DNA of 64,000 nt from Flavitalea plasmicola. Lineage in GTDB: Bacteria > Bacteroidota > Bacteroidia > Chitinophagales > Chitinophagaceae. Location of the stretch: NCBI RefSeq assembly GCF_030546645.1, contig NZ_JAUOTO010000001.1, positions 310,001 to 374,000 of the forward strand, read 5' to 3'. Position numbers and translations under genes: made by a program. Each line of letters opens with the position of its first letter. Position 1 is the stretch's first letter. Below the pieces are notes generated by a model. That model searched no databases. It saw only the letters and a program-made list of their open reading frames with translations, and had not been told where the DNA came from. Positions 51,018-59,610 of this stretch are shown piece by piece.

Positions 51018-52154
51018 ATGCCACAACACCAAAAAAAGCAGGATCCATCTCTGACAGCAGGCGCCAACACAGCCTTTTTCTTTCCTTACGAGGACCTGCT
51101 GTCTTTTACGATAAACATCTTTACTAAGATCGGCTGCCCGGAAAAAGACGCGCGTACAGCCGCCGTCGCCTTGCTGAGCGCGGACCTCAGGGGCATCGAT
51201 TCCCATGGCGTGGCCCGCCTCATCGGTTATGTGCGCTTATGGGAGGCAGGCAGAGCGAATCCTACACCCAATATCCGGATCATCCACGAAACGCCTTCTA
51301 CGGCAGTGATAGATGGAGACGGCGGGTTGGGGCTCGTGGTGGCGCCCTTTGCCATGCAGGTGGCCATCGAAAAGGCGAAGAACGTGGGTACGGGCTGGGT
51401 CAGCGTGCAGCATTCCAATCATTTCGGCATCGCCGGCTATCATGCGCTGCAAGCCGTCCGTGAGGATATGATCGGTATTGCCATGACCAATGCCAGCGCC
51501 CTGGTAGCGCCTACTTTTTCCATCGAGCGCATGCTGGGCACCAATCCCATCTGCGTGGCCGTGCCCGCAGGGGAAGAGCCGCCATTTGTAGCCGACCTGG
51601 CCACCACTACGGCTGCCAACGGCAAACTGGAGATCCTCCAACGAAAAAATGAAGAGGCCCCCCTGGGCTGGATACAGGATAAGGATGGCAATCCCACAAC
51701 GGATGCACATGCTTTGAAGACAGGCGGCGCCTTGCTGCCGCTGGGCGGCGACCGTGACCATGGCAGCCACAAAGGCTATGCGCTGGGCGCCGTGGTGGAT
51801 ATTTTTTCCGCCGTTCTCAGCGGCGCGAATTACGGTCCCTGGGTACCTCCTTTTCCCGCCTTTGTTCCCATGCCCACCGGCATGCCTGGCAAGGGTATCG
51901 GTCATTTTTTTGGCGCCATGCGCATCGATGCGTTCCGTCCTGCCGCCGAGTTCAAGGAACATATGGACAACTGGATCCGCCGGTTTCGCAGTGCTACACC
52001 GGCGCCCGGCCAGGAGAAAGTGCTCATCCCGGGAGATCCCGAGCGGGAAATGGAGGCCGAGCGGCTCACCATCGGCATACCGCTGCTCGCCCCCGTGGTA
52101 GCCGACCTGAAAGGTCTGGCGGAAAAGTTAGGAGTGGAATTTCCGGCTTACTGA
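51018..52154 (+). CDS. Malate/L-lactate dehydrogenase-family (Ldh2) oxidoreductase
   Basis: A 378-residue cytoplasmic NAD(P)-dependent enzyme. It has the type-II Ldh pattern: A-D-L-R-G-I-D-S-H-G-V-A-R near the start, then H-S-N-H-F-G-I-A-G-Y, T-N-A-S-A-L-V-A-P and G-S-H-K-G-Y-A-L-G. The family reduces 2-keto acids, including sugar acids such as 2,3-diketogulonate. The exact substrate is not known. No signal peptide, unlike the two preceding genes. Confidence 0.88.
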   Translation: MPQHQKKQDPSLTAGANTAFFFPYEDLLSFTINIFTKIGCPEKDARTAAVALLSADLRGIDSHGVARLIGYVRLWEAGRANPTPNIRIIHETPSTAVIDGDGGLGLVVAPFAMQVAIEKAKNVGTGWVSVQHSNHFGIAGYHALQAVREDMIGIAMTNASALVAPTFSIERMLGTNPICVAVPAGEEPPFVADLATTTAANGKLEILQRKNEEAPLGWIQDKDGNPTTDAHALKTGGALLPLGGDRDHGSHKGYALGAVVDIFSAVLSGANYGPWVPPFPAFVPMPTGMPGKGIGHFFGAMRIDAFRPAAEFKEHMDNWIRRFRSATPAPGQEKVLIPGDPEREMEAERLTIGIPLLAPVVADLKGLAEKLGVEFPAY

Positions 52155-52159
52155 CCGGG

Positions 52160-52190
52160 TTTCATTTCCTGCTTTTTTTGTCTATTTTGG
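52160..52190 (+). promoter_or_regulatory. Candidate promoter of the NHL-repeat gene
   Basis: TTTC at 52160-52163 and TATTTTGG at 52183-52190 are 19 bases apart. The ATG at 52198 is so close that the message may have almost no leader. Confidence 0.45.
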
Positions 52191-52197
52191 GCGTCTT

Positions 52198-54600
52198 ATG
52201 TCTCCCTGGAAATTGCCTGGATCCTTATTTTGCACTGCTGCACTCCGAATACTTATTATCCAGGGCCTGCTACTTTTTCAGGCCCCCGTTTTCAGCCAGA
52301 AAGTGGTCAGTACGATCGCAGGCACGGGCGTTCCTGCTTTTTCCGGTGACGGAGGGCCTGCGCTAAACGCAGGGCTGGACTTCCCGCTGGGGATCTGCTT
52401 TGACCCTGCAGGCAATATGTACATTGCCGATTTCAGCAATCAGTGCGTACGCAAGGTGGATGCCGTCACGGGAGATATCAGTACGATCGCAGGCTCCGGC
52501 GGTAACAACGGTTTTTCCGGGGATGGAGGTCCTGCCGTTAGTGCACGGCTCAATCACCCCCTGCGGGTATGTGCTGATAAGAATAATCACCTGTTTGTCA
52601 TCGACTATGAAAATCTCCGCGTCCGCAGGGTGGACCTTGCCACCGGGATCATTACCACCATTGCGGGCAATGGCACCGCGAACTATGTCAACGGTGGACT
52701 GGCTGTTAATGGCGGGCTTGTGCCATTCGGAATTGCAGTGGATCAGGCCGGACACCTGTATATCTCCCAGCCGGAGACCAATGCGGGAACGCCTACCCAT
52801 TTGCTCATCAGCAGGCTGGACCTTTCCTCAGGGATCATAACTACCGTTGCCGGATCCGGCCAGCCCGGCGATATCACGGGCTATGGCGGCAGCCCCCCGG
52901 GACTGGCCTGCGATGCCGCAGGCGAACTTTACGCTGCAGGCGGTGTGTATGGAGGGGTCAGTAAGATCGATCCCGTGACCGGGCTCATCACCCATGTTCC
53001 TGTCAATATCCCCACGACACAGCCAATGGACGTGGTTGTAGATGGCCTGGGCCATCTCATCGTGTCGGACATGACGGGCGCCCAGGTGATCAGCGTGGAT
53101 CTTCAGACCGGCGCCGGCACTGTCGTTGCAGGCGATGGTGTCACCGGTATGGGACCGGATTGCGTAACGCCCACGGCTTCCCGCATCAATTACCCCATGG
53201 GGCTTGCCCTCGACGGCCAGGGTAATATCTGTTTTAGCGAAATGCTGAATAACCGCGTCCGCAAAATATTGACGCCACCTGCCCTGCCCCCGATGACCGT
53301 TCTTGCTTCCGTTAATCCTGTCTGTGCCGGACAAGCTGTCACCTTTACGGCCCGGGTGACGAATGCCAGCGGCGGCACTTTCCGATGGAGCGTGAACGGG
53401 AGTCCCGTCAGCGGTAATTCGGACACCTACGTCACCAAAAGGTTGTCGGACGGGGACAAAGTAGCCTGTGAGCTTACCATCGCAGCAGCCGGGACCTGTG
53501 GCTTCACGAGCAATGCCGTGACCGTCCGGGTTTTATCGGCCAGTTCGCCTTCCATCAGCATATCCACACCGTCAACGATACTTTGCGGCGTGAATACGGC
53601 GGAGTTCACCGCCTTTGTCACCAACGCCGGAGATCACCCCACCTATCAATGGCTGCTGAATGGCAGTCCCGTGGGGAATAATTCAGATACTTATGACGCT
53701 GCGGGCCTGGCGGATAACGACGAGGTGGCTTGCCGGCTGACAGGGGATCCCACCTACATCTGCAGCACCGTTCCCCCGGTGACATCCGTTCCCATCCATA
53801 TAGACATCGTTCCGGATGCCCCACCCACGATCCGGGTGACGGCTTCTGCCAATCCCATCTGCCCGGGCGATTCCGTGGTTTTCAAGGCAACAGCGCAGGA
53901 CGTGGGCGCGGGCTTTTCGTATCAGTGGATGATCAACGGAGCCAGGACGGGTGTCAGCAGCGATACATATGGAAATGCACATTTAAAGGATGGCGATATT
54001 GTCAGCTGCGCGCTGGATCCCGGCAATACGCCCTGCAGGACAGGTCAGCCGGTGACCTCCGGTCCGCTGACCATTTCGGTGAGGAAGGTGCCTGAGATCG
54101 TGCTGCCCTTTGCCGATACGACGATACTGCCGGGGCGGCAGATCGTTCTTCAGGCCAGCATACAGGGGAATGCACAGTCCTGGCAATGGAGCCCCGCCGA
54201 TGCCCTGATCAACCCCGCTGCGCTGACACCCCTGACAGTCGCGATGACTGCGACGACGGATTTCCACCTTACGGCATTTTCCATGGAAGGCTGCCCCGTC
54301 TATGGGGATATAGCGGTCAGGGTCTTTTACAAGCTGGTCCTTCCCAACAGTTTTACACCCAACGGGGACGGCAGGAACGACCTATTCCGGATCCCTCCTT
54401 TCGTCACCCTGGAGCTGGAAGAGTTCTCCGTCTACGACAGGTGGGGCAATAAAGTATTCAGTACGCGCCATGCCGGCACAGGCTGGGATGGAACCCGGAA
54501 TGGCCAGGCCTGCGCAGCAGGCACTTACGTGTATGTCATAAAAGGCAAAACGATCCAGGGAGAGGTGCTGTCGAAGGGAACGGTCCTCCTGGTTCGATAA
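52198..54600 (+). CDS. NHL-repeat and Ig-like secreted protein with gliding-motility-type C-terminal domain
   Basis: An 800-residue secreted protein. A signal peptide ends near P-V-F-S-Q. Repeats of the type S-T-I-A-G-x-G-x-x-x-F-S-G-D-G-G-P-A (from about residue 40) and N-R-V-R-K-I form an NHL beta-propeller to about residue 360. Three Ig-like/PKD-like domains follow (about 365-640), each with Y-Q-W-x-x-N-G or similar. The end has F-T-P-N-G-D-G-R-N-D and Y-D-R-W-G-N-K-V-F, the gliding motility-associated C-terminal (CHU_C) domain used by the type IX secretion system. Likely a surface or released adhesin-type protein. Confidence 0.92.
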   Translation: MSPWKLPGSLFCTAALRILIIQGLLLFQAPVFSQKVVSTIAGTGVPAFSGDGGPALNAGLDFPLGICFDPAGNMYIADFSNQCVRKVDAVTGDISTIAGSGGNNGFSGDGGPAVSARLNHPLRVCADKNNHLFVIDYENLRVRRVDLATGIITTIAGNGTANYVNGGLAVNGGLVPFGIAVDQAGHLYISQPETNAGTPTHLLISRLDLSSGIITTVAGSGQPGDITGYGGSPPGLACDAAGELYAAGGVYGGVSKIDPVTGLITHVPVNIPTTQPMDVVVDGLGHLIVSDMTGAQVISVDLQTGAGTVVAGDGVTGMGPDCVTPTASRINYPMGLALDGQGNICFSEMLNNRVRKILTPPALPPMTVLASVNPVCAGQAVTFTARVTNASGGTFRWSVNGSPVSGNSDTYVTKRLSDGDKVACELTIAAAGTCGFTSNAVTVRVLSASSPSISISTPSTILCGVNTAEFTAFVTNAGDHPTYQWLLNGSPVGNNSDTYDAAGLADNDEVACRLTGDPTYICSTVPPVTSVPIHIDIVPDAPPTIRVTASANPICPGDSVVFKATAQDVGAGFSYQWMINGARTGVSSDTYGNAHLKDGDIVSCALDPGNTPCRTGQPVTSGPLTISVRKVPEIVLPFADTTILPGRQIVLQASIQGNAQSWQWSPADALINPAALTPLTVAMTATTDFHLTAFSMEGCPVYGDIAVRVFYKLVLPNSFTPNGDGRNDLFRIPPFVTLELEEFSVYDRWGNKVFSTRHAGTGWDGTRNGQACAAGTYVYVIKGKTIQGEVLSKGTVLLVR

Positions 54601-54627
54601 TTTGAAATTTTCTAATCCATCAGCCCG

Positions 54628-54635
54628 TATCTTTG
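54628..54635 (+). promoter_or_regulatory. Candidate -7 element of lysC
   Basis: TATCTTTG is a perfect -7 box; the nearest TTTG upstream (54601-54604) is at 23 bases, longer than usual. The leader contains an AATGC-GTGA-GCATT hairpin and a short open frame (ATG at 54653 to TAA) that carries no run of regulatory amino acids. Confidence 0.45.
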
Positions 54636-54707
54636 CCATCCCAAAAACAGAAATGATGAAATGCGTGAGCATTCCATCTGACCATTAAAAAAGACAAATA
54701 ATTCCAG

Positions 54708-56030
54708 ATGAAGGTCATGAAATTCGGAGGCACCTCCGTCGGCAAGCCCGAACGTATGCGCCAGGTAAGCCAGCTGATCACCAAAGATACCGAGCCTACG
54801 ATCGTCGTGCTAAGCGCACTGAGCGGCACCACCAACTCGCTCGTGGAAATAGGCAACTCCATTGCCTCCGGGGACCGGGATGCCGCCCGTCAGCAGATAG
54901 AAAAGCTGGAAGCCCATTACCAGGCGTTCATCCGTGATCTGGTCAAGAGTGAAAAAGCCCTTGCCAAAGCGAAGGCCATCGTTGCCGAGCATTTCGAATT
55001 CCTTACCATCATCCTGCGGATCTCTTTCAGCGAAGCGTTGAACAAAGATATCCTGGCCCAGGGAGAGCTGCTGTCCACCAAGCTTTTCTCCGTCTTCCTG
55101 GAAGAGAACGGCATCGACCATGTGCTGCTGCCCGCCCTGGAATTCATGAGCATCGATAGCCATGACGAACCCCAGGTCAACAGCATCAAGACCCGGCTGG
55201 GACACCTCCTCCAGCAGCATCGGGACAAAACGCTGTTTATCACCCAGGGATACATCTGCCGCAACGCCCGCGGAGAGGTGGACAACCTGAAAAGAGGCGG
55301 CAGCGACTACAGCGCCTCTCTTATCGCCGCAGCGATCAATGCATCTGTCTGTGAGATATGGACGGACATCGACGGCATGCATAACAACGACCCCCGCGTC
55401 GTGAAGAAGACAGTGCCTATCGAGCAGCTGAGCTTTGAAGAAGCCGCCGAGCTGGCTTATTTCGGTGCGAAGATCCTTCACCCTGCGTCTATCTGGCCCG
55501 CCCAGTTCTATAAAGTGCCGGTAAAGCTGCTGAACACCATGCAGCCGGAAGCAAAAGGCACGCTGATCACGGAAGAGGCAGGTTCGGTAGGTGTGAAAGC
55601 CATCGCCGCCAAGGATGGCATCATCGCCATCAATATCCGCAGCAGCCGCATGCTCCTTGCTTATGGCTTCCTGCGCAAGATCTTCGAAGTATTCGAGAAA
55701 TACCGCACCCCCATTGATATGATCACCACGTCGGAAGTAGCCGTATCCGTAACCATCGATACTGCGGCGGACCTGAAAGCCATCGTAAAGGAGCTGGAGC
55801 CTTTCGGCAACGTCGAGGTGGAAGACAATCACAGCATCGTTAGCATCGTCGGCAACGAGATCGCCCTGACGCAGGATGTCCTTGCGAAATTGTTCGAGGC
55901 GCTGATACCCGTGCCCGTTCGTATGGTGAGCTATGGCGGCAGCAGGCATAATGTATCGCTGCTGATCCCTTCGAGCCACAAGACGCAGACCTTACAGCTG
56001 CTGAACAAGGGGTTGTTCGGACTGGAATAA
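54708..56030 (+). CDS. lysC: Aspartate kinase
   Basis: A 440-residue cytoplasmic enzyme that phosphorylates aspartate, the first step to lysine, threonine and methionine. K-F-G-G-T-S-V-G starts the kinase domain, with F-I-T-Q-G-Y-I-C and R-G-G-S-D-Y-S-A as further conserved motifs. Two ACT domains (about 300-440) should bind feedback amino acids. There is no homoserine dehydrogenase part, so it is the single-function form. It stands alone in its transcription unit, though the next gene follows by 25 bases. Confidence 0.95.
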   Translation: MKVMKFGGTSVGKPERMRQVSQLITKDTEPTIVVLSALSGTTNSLVEIGNSIASGDRDAARQQIEKLEAHYQAFIRDLVKSEKALAKAKAIVAEHFEFLTIILRISFSEALNKDILAQGELLSTKLFSVFLEENGIDHVLLPALEFMSIDSHDEPQVNSIKTRLGHLLQQHRDKTLFITQGYICRNARGEVDNLKRGGSDYSASLIAAAINASVCEIWTDIDGMHNNDPRVVKKTVPIEQLSFEEAAELAYFGAKILHPASIWPAQFYKVPVKLLNTMQPEAKGTLITEEAGSVGVKAIAAKDGIIAINIRSSRMLLAYGFLRKIFEVFEKYRTPIDMITTSEVAVSVTIDTAADLKAIVKELEPFGNVEVEDNHSIVSIVGNEIALTQDVLAKLFEALIPVPVRMVSYGGSRHNVSLLIPSSHKTQTLQLLNKGLFGLE

Positions 56031-56055
56031 GACGTACATTCATGGAGCACTTTCC

Positions 56056-57237
56056 ATGAAACAGACTTTATCCCTTATTGCGTTCATAATAGGGTCGATT
56101 TTTTCCACCTGGTCCCAAAGCCTGTCCGGAACCGTAATGGATGCGATCACGGGGAAACCGGTCTCCGGCGGCAGCGTTTACCTTAATACTTCTTCTATTG
56201 GCGCCGCTACGACGGAAAGCGGGACATTCCTGCTTAAAAGGATTCCGCACGGCAAGTGGGATCTCATCGTTTCGGCCATAGGTTATGACACCTATACACT
56301 GCGCATCAGCAGCGACAGCCTGCCATCGGAGCTGGAGATCCGCCTGCGGCAAAATGCCTCAGAACTCTCTTCCCTTACAGTGGAAGCCTATCTGAAGGAC
56401 GGCTGGCGGCAGTGGGGCAAATTCTTCCTGAACAATTTCATCGGCACAACGGAAAATGCCTCTTCCTGCCAGATCCTCAACAAAGAGGCGCTTCGCTTCC
56501 ATTATTCCATGAAGAACAGGAAACTGACGGTATCTGCCACAGCTCCTCTTATCATACATAACAAGGCGCTGGGCTACGATCTGCAATACCAGCTGGAAGC
56601 CTTTTCCTATGATATGAAGACAGATGTTGTATTGTACAAAGGCTACCCCTTGTTCAGGGAAATGTCAGATGGAGAGGAAAATAAGCGACGTCGATGGGAA
56701 GAAAGAAGGAAAAAAGCCTACCTCGGCTCAATGCATCATTTTGTGCAAAGCCTCTACGCAGGCAGCTTGGCGGAACAGGGATTCCTCGTCGAGCAGACGA
56801 TACGCATTCCCAACGCAGAGAAAGAAAGGGTAAAGAAAGTGTTCGATCCCAAAGCGCCTGCTGGCACTTATCCTGACGATTCCCTTCATTATTATTGGAG
56901 GATATTGAAACAGTCCGATCAATTGCTGCAGGTGGTCCGGGCCGACACAGCTGAATTGGTCAAAGATATCCCGGGCGGTTCCAGGAGCTTATTCTTCCCC
57001 GGTGCGCTCTATGTCAAATATTTCAAGGACCTCTCCACCACGTATGACCACTGGCTGTCGGAGCTGAGGCTTACAACGCCATCACCTGTGGAGATCGATG
57101 GCAGTGGCAATTATTTCCCCGCGGAGAACGTGCTGGCATCGGGGTACTGGGCACAATCGGAAAAGATCTGCAATCTGCTGCCCCTGGATTATCCTATGCT
57201 CGCAGTCGACCCCGGGGCCAAAAGGCTTCCTTTGTAG
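56056..57237 (+). CDS. Carboxypeptidase-regulatory-like domain protein, secreted
   Basis: A 393-residue protein with a signal peptide ending near T-W-S-Q. Residues 22-100 form a carboxypeptidase-regulatory-like beta sandwich (L-S-G-T-V-M-D-A-I-T-G-K-P-V-S-G-G-S-V and a G-T-F-L-L-K turn). The rest has no recognised domain. Such proteins are commonly anchored at the cell surface or are related to TonB-dependent systems in Bacteroidota. It follows lysC and converges with the hydrolase gene. Confidence 0.8.
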   Translation: MKQTLSLIAFIIGSIFSTWSQSLSGTVMDAITGKPVSGGSVYLNTSSIGAATTESGTFLLKRIPHGKWDLIVSAIGYDTYTLRISSDSLPSELEIRLRQNASELSSLTVEAYLKDGWRQWGKFFLNNFIGTTENASSCQILNKEALRFHYSMKNRKLTVSATAPLIIHNKALGYDLQYQLEAFSYDMKTDVVLYKGYPLFREMSDGEENKRRRWEERRKKAYLGSMHHFVQSLYAGSLAEQGFLVEQTIRIPNAEKERVKKVFDPKAPAGTYPDDSLHYYWRILKQSDQLLQVVRADTAELVKDIPGGSRSLFFPGALYVKYFKDLSTTYDHWLSELRLTTPSPVEIDGSGNYFPAENVLASGYWAQSEKICNLLPLDYPMLAVDPGAKRLPL

Positions 57238-57243
57238 ATCAGC

Positions 57244-58158
57244 TTAGCGCTTCATCCATCCATTATCTCCCAGCCAGGTGATCAGCCTGTCGAACCAAAG
57301 GTCCTTTGTCGTATTGTTATGCAGGCCGAAACCATGGCCGCCATGGGGATAGATATGCATCTCCGCAGGTACGCCATTCTGCTGCAATGCCTCATAGAAA
57401 TGGATGCTGTTGGCCACAAGCACTACCTGGTCGTCCCCGGCATGTATCAGGAACGCAGGAGGTGTGGCGGGGGTCACCTGTAATTCATTGGAATATTCCC
57501 TGATCTTTTCCGGAGAAGGCGCCTTGCCGATGAGGTTCTCCCGGGAACCACGATGCGCAATGCTGTCGGAGAAGCTGATGACGGGATACATCAGGATCAT
57601 AAAGTTGGGGCGCAAGGAGATATTATCCGGATTGTCGATGTAGGCCTTGCTGAAATGGGTGCCCGCCGTGGAAGCCAGGTGGCCGCCTGCCGAGAAGCCG
57701 ATAATGCCTACGCGTCCTGTGTCCACCCCCCATTTGCCGGCATTTTGCCGCACCAGCTGGATGGCCCGCTGTGCATCCTGCAGGGGCCCTATTTCTTTGT
57801 TGACCATCGTTTCGTCGCTGGGCAGCCGGTACTTCAGCACAAAGGCCGCAATACCCATCTCATTCAGCTTTTCCGCTATCTCTACACCTTCATGTCCCAT
57901 GGCAAGATGGTGATATGCTCCCCCGGGCACCACGACGATACCCATGCCTGTGGCCTTTTCTTTTGACGGTAAATAGATCTTCAGGGTCGGTCGGCTCACC
58001 AGACTAAGGCTTAGCTTATTGGCGCCTTCGGCCTTTTCTAAGTCTTTAGTGGGCTTCGAATTGGGGATCGCTCCATCGTATAACGGGATCTCCTGTTGCT
58101 GGGCATTGGCCATGGTCATCAAATGTAGGGCGGCGAGGATGGATAGTAATTTCTTCAT
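57244..58158 (-). CDS. Secreted alpha/beta hydrolase (esterase-like)
   Basis: A 304-residue protein from the ATG at 58158, with a signal peptide ending near M-A-N-A-Q; the open frame upstream overlaps queA and is rejected. The oxyanion region is V-V-P-G-G-A-Y-H-H. The likely catalytic Ser is in G-F-S-A-G-G, the Asp in H-A-G-D-D-Q and the His in G-G-H-G-F-G. This is the layout of acetyl-xylan or carbohydrate esterase-like hydrolases of the BD-FAE type. It probably cleaves an ester on a sugar in the periplasm; the substrate is not known. Confidence 0.87.
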   Translation of the reverse strand: MKKLLSILAALHLMTMANAQQQEIPLYDGAIPNSKPTKDLEKAEGANKLSLSLVSRPTLKIYLPSKEKATGMGIVVVPGGAYHHLAMGHEGVEIAEKLNEMGIAAFVLKYRLPSDETMVNKEIGPLQDAQRAIQLVRQNAGKWGVDTGRVGIIGFSAGGHLASTAGTHFSKAYIDNPDNISLRPNFMILMYPVISFSDSIAHRGSRENLIGKAPSPEKIREYSNELQVTPATPPAFLIHAGDDQVVLVANSIHFYEALQQNGVPAEMHIYPHGGHGFGLHNNTTKDLWFDRLITWLGDNGWMKR

Positions 58159-58183
58159 ATGCTGGTCGTAGTTATAAAAATAG

Positions 58184-58210
58184 GAAAAGGGGCCGAAATG
58201 ACCCCTTTTT
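58184..58210 (-). terminator. Terminator after queA
   Basis: AAAAAGGGG and CCCCTTTT form a stem around a 9-base loop, followed by T residues on the minus strand, between the queA stop and the hydrolase gene on the same strand. Confidence 0.7.
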
Positions 58211-58228
58211 CGGAAAATTTTAAGCGCC

Positions 58229-59278
58229 TTATAATAACAGCATGGCATCCCCGTAGCTGAAGAAGCGATACTTGTCCTTGATGGCCTTTTTGTAAGCTTC
58301 CATCGCCAGATCGTAGCCGGCAAAGGCACATACCATGATCAGGAGGCTCGTCTTGGGCAGGTGAAAATTGGTCACCAGCGCATCTGCAATATTGAACTGG
58401 TAAGGCGGATGGATAAAAGTATTGGTCCAGCCTTCGGAAGGCTTCAGCAGTTTTTCGGCCGTGAAGGAAGATTCTACTGCACGCATGGTCGTGGTGCCGA
58501 TCGAGCATATCCGGTGATTGCCCAGGCGCGCCTTGTTCACGATCTTGCAGGCATCGTCCTCGATACGATAGTACTCGGCATCCATCTTGTGCTTGCTCAG
58601 GTCCTCCACCTCGATAGGACGGAAAGTTCCTAATCCCGTGTGAAGGGTGACTTCAGCGAACCGCACGCCTTTTATCTCCAGGCGTTTGATCAGCTCCTTG
58701 CTGAAATGCAAACCTGCGGTAGGCGCCGCGACGGCTCCTTCATGCTTTGCATACACCGTCTGGTAGCGCTCTTTATCCTCTTCGTCCGGCTTGCGCTTGA
58801 TATACTTGGGTAAAGGAGTCTCGCCCAGGATCTCCAGCACCTGGCGGAACTCGTCGTCGCTGCCATCCCATAAGAACCGGATGGTCCTGCCGCGACTGGT
58901 GGTATTATCGATGACTTCCGCTACCAGCTCATCATTGTCGCCAAAATATAGTTTATTGCCAACCCGGATCTTACGGGCCGGGTCTACGATGACGTCCCAA
59001 AGGCGGTTGGGCTTGTTCAGCTCGCGAAGAAGGAATACTTCGATCTTGGCGCCTGTCTTTTCTTTGCGACCATACATTCTTGCGGGAAAAACCTTGGTGT
59101 TATTTACGACGAAAACGTCCTTGTCATCGAAATAGTCGAGAATGTCCCTGAAATGCTTGTTTTCGATCTGGCCGGTCTGGCGATGGACAACCATCATTCG
59201 GCTGTCTTCTCTTTTTTTCGCAGGGTGCTGGGCAATAAGGTTTAAAGGAAGATCAAACTTAAACTGTGAAAGCTTCAT
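58229..59278 (-). CDS. queA: S-adenosylmethionine:tRNA ribosyltransferase-isomerase
   Basis: A 349-residue cytoplasmic enzyme that moves the ribosyl part of SAM to preQ1-tRNA to make epoxyqueuosine. F-D-L-P-x-x-L-I-A-Q-H-P near the start, T-A-G-L-H-F-S-K and [12 protein letters not shown] in the centre and [10 protein letters not shown] at the end are family motifs. Length is normal. It has a long leader and its own promoter. Confidence 0.96.
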   Translation of the reverse strand: MKLSQFKFDLPLNLIAQHPAKKREDSRMMVVHRQTGQIENKHFRDILDYFDDKDVFVVNNTKVFPARMYGRKEKTGAKIEVFLLRELNKPNRLWDVIVDPARKIRVGNKLYFGDNDELVAEVIDNTTSRGRTIRFLWDGSDDEFRQVLEILGETPLPKYIKRKPDEEDKERYQTVYAKHEGAVAAPTAGLHFSKELIKRLEIKGVRFAEVTLHTGLGTFRPIEVEDLSKHKMDAEYYRIEDDACKIVNKARLGNHRICSIGTTTMRAVESSFTAEKLLKPSEGWTNTFIHPPYQFNIADALVTNFHLPKTSLLIMVCAFAGYDLAMEAYKKAIKDKYRFFSYGDAMLLL

Positions 59279-59405
59279 GTGGATGCTGTTGTTTTTTTAT
59301 TCGCACATGATACCAGGTAGGTGGTAATGATATTACGGAGGGCTTCCGGCACAAACCAGGTCTTACGGCACCCGATTTGATATCATGTTACGGCATGATT
59401 TAAGC
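59279..59405 (-). promoter_or_regulatory. Long structured leader of queA
   Basis: In the roughly 125-base leader, read on the minus strand, ATCATG/CATGAT (59399-59382) form a hairpin near the 5' end. GGGT...GCCC with inner CCG/CGG forms a second stem (59373-59340), and GTAAT/ATTAC a third (59336-59324). The hexamer CCGTAA occurs three times (59393, 59368 and 59338). TTCGCAC and GTGCGAA flank the element, but the outer copy overlaps the promoter, so it may not be transcribed. I do not recognise a known riboswitch class. Confidence 0.45.
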
Positions 59406-59408
59406 GTG

Positions 59409-59440
59409 CGAAGGTAATAAAAAAAACGGCCATACCCAAA
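59409..59440 (-). promoter_or_regulatory. Promoter of queA
   Basis: On the minus strand TTTG (59440-59437) and TACCTTCG (59416-59409) are 20 bases apart, with one mismatch in the -7 box. The same TACCTTCG box precedes guaA. Confidence 0.6.
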
Positions 59441-59450
59441 TAATAATTTT

Positions 59451-59547
59451 AAAGCTGCTAGCTGCAAGCCTCAAGCTACAAGTGAATGACCTGTAAGCAT
59501 TTAAAGAAATCCTTAGCTTGCAGCTTGCAGCTTGTGGCTTGAAACTA
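59451..59547. repeat. Heptanucleotide repeat, copy 7 (intergenic, inverted pair)
   Basis: The left arm (59452-59482) has AGCTGCA/AGCTACA-type units, then about 30 bases of AT-rich spacer. The right arm (59514-59545) has AGCTTGC/AGCTTGT units. The arms can pair in part. It lies between the divergent queA and TraB-family genes, upstream of the queA promoter. Confidence 0.85.
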
Positions 59548-59610
59548 AAATATTTTTCCTGATTTCCCGTCTTTTATGCAACTTCATGAACCATCGATTA
59601 ACTCCCGATA

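Noticed and set aside
54653-54688. Attenuator leader peptide before lysC
   Set aside because: The short frame (M-M-K-C-V-S-I-P-S-D-H) has no run of Lys, Thr, Ile or Met codons, and no terminator hairpin follows it.
54810-55979. 389-residue open frame on the minus strand within lysC
   Set aside because: Antisense to aspartate kinase, with the composition of a mirror frame and no recognisable motif.
58159-58329. N-terminal extension of the alpha/beta hydrolase frame
   Set aside because: It runs through the queA terminator and into queA; the signal peptide starts at 58158.
59279-59412. Known riboswitch (preQ1, SAM, TPP, cobalamin) before queA
   Set aside because: None of the conserved core sequences that I know could be placed; it is kept only as an unclassified structured leader.
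59300-59412. Small transposable (MITE-like) element with TTCGCAC ends
   Set aside because: Only 7 bases of perfect terminal repeat, no target duplication seen, no second copy in the window, and one end overlaps a working promoter.
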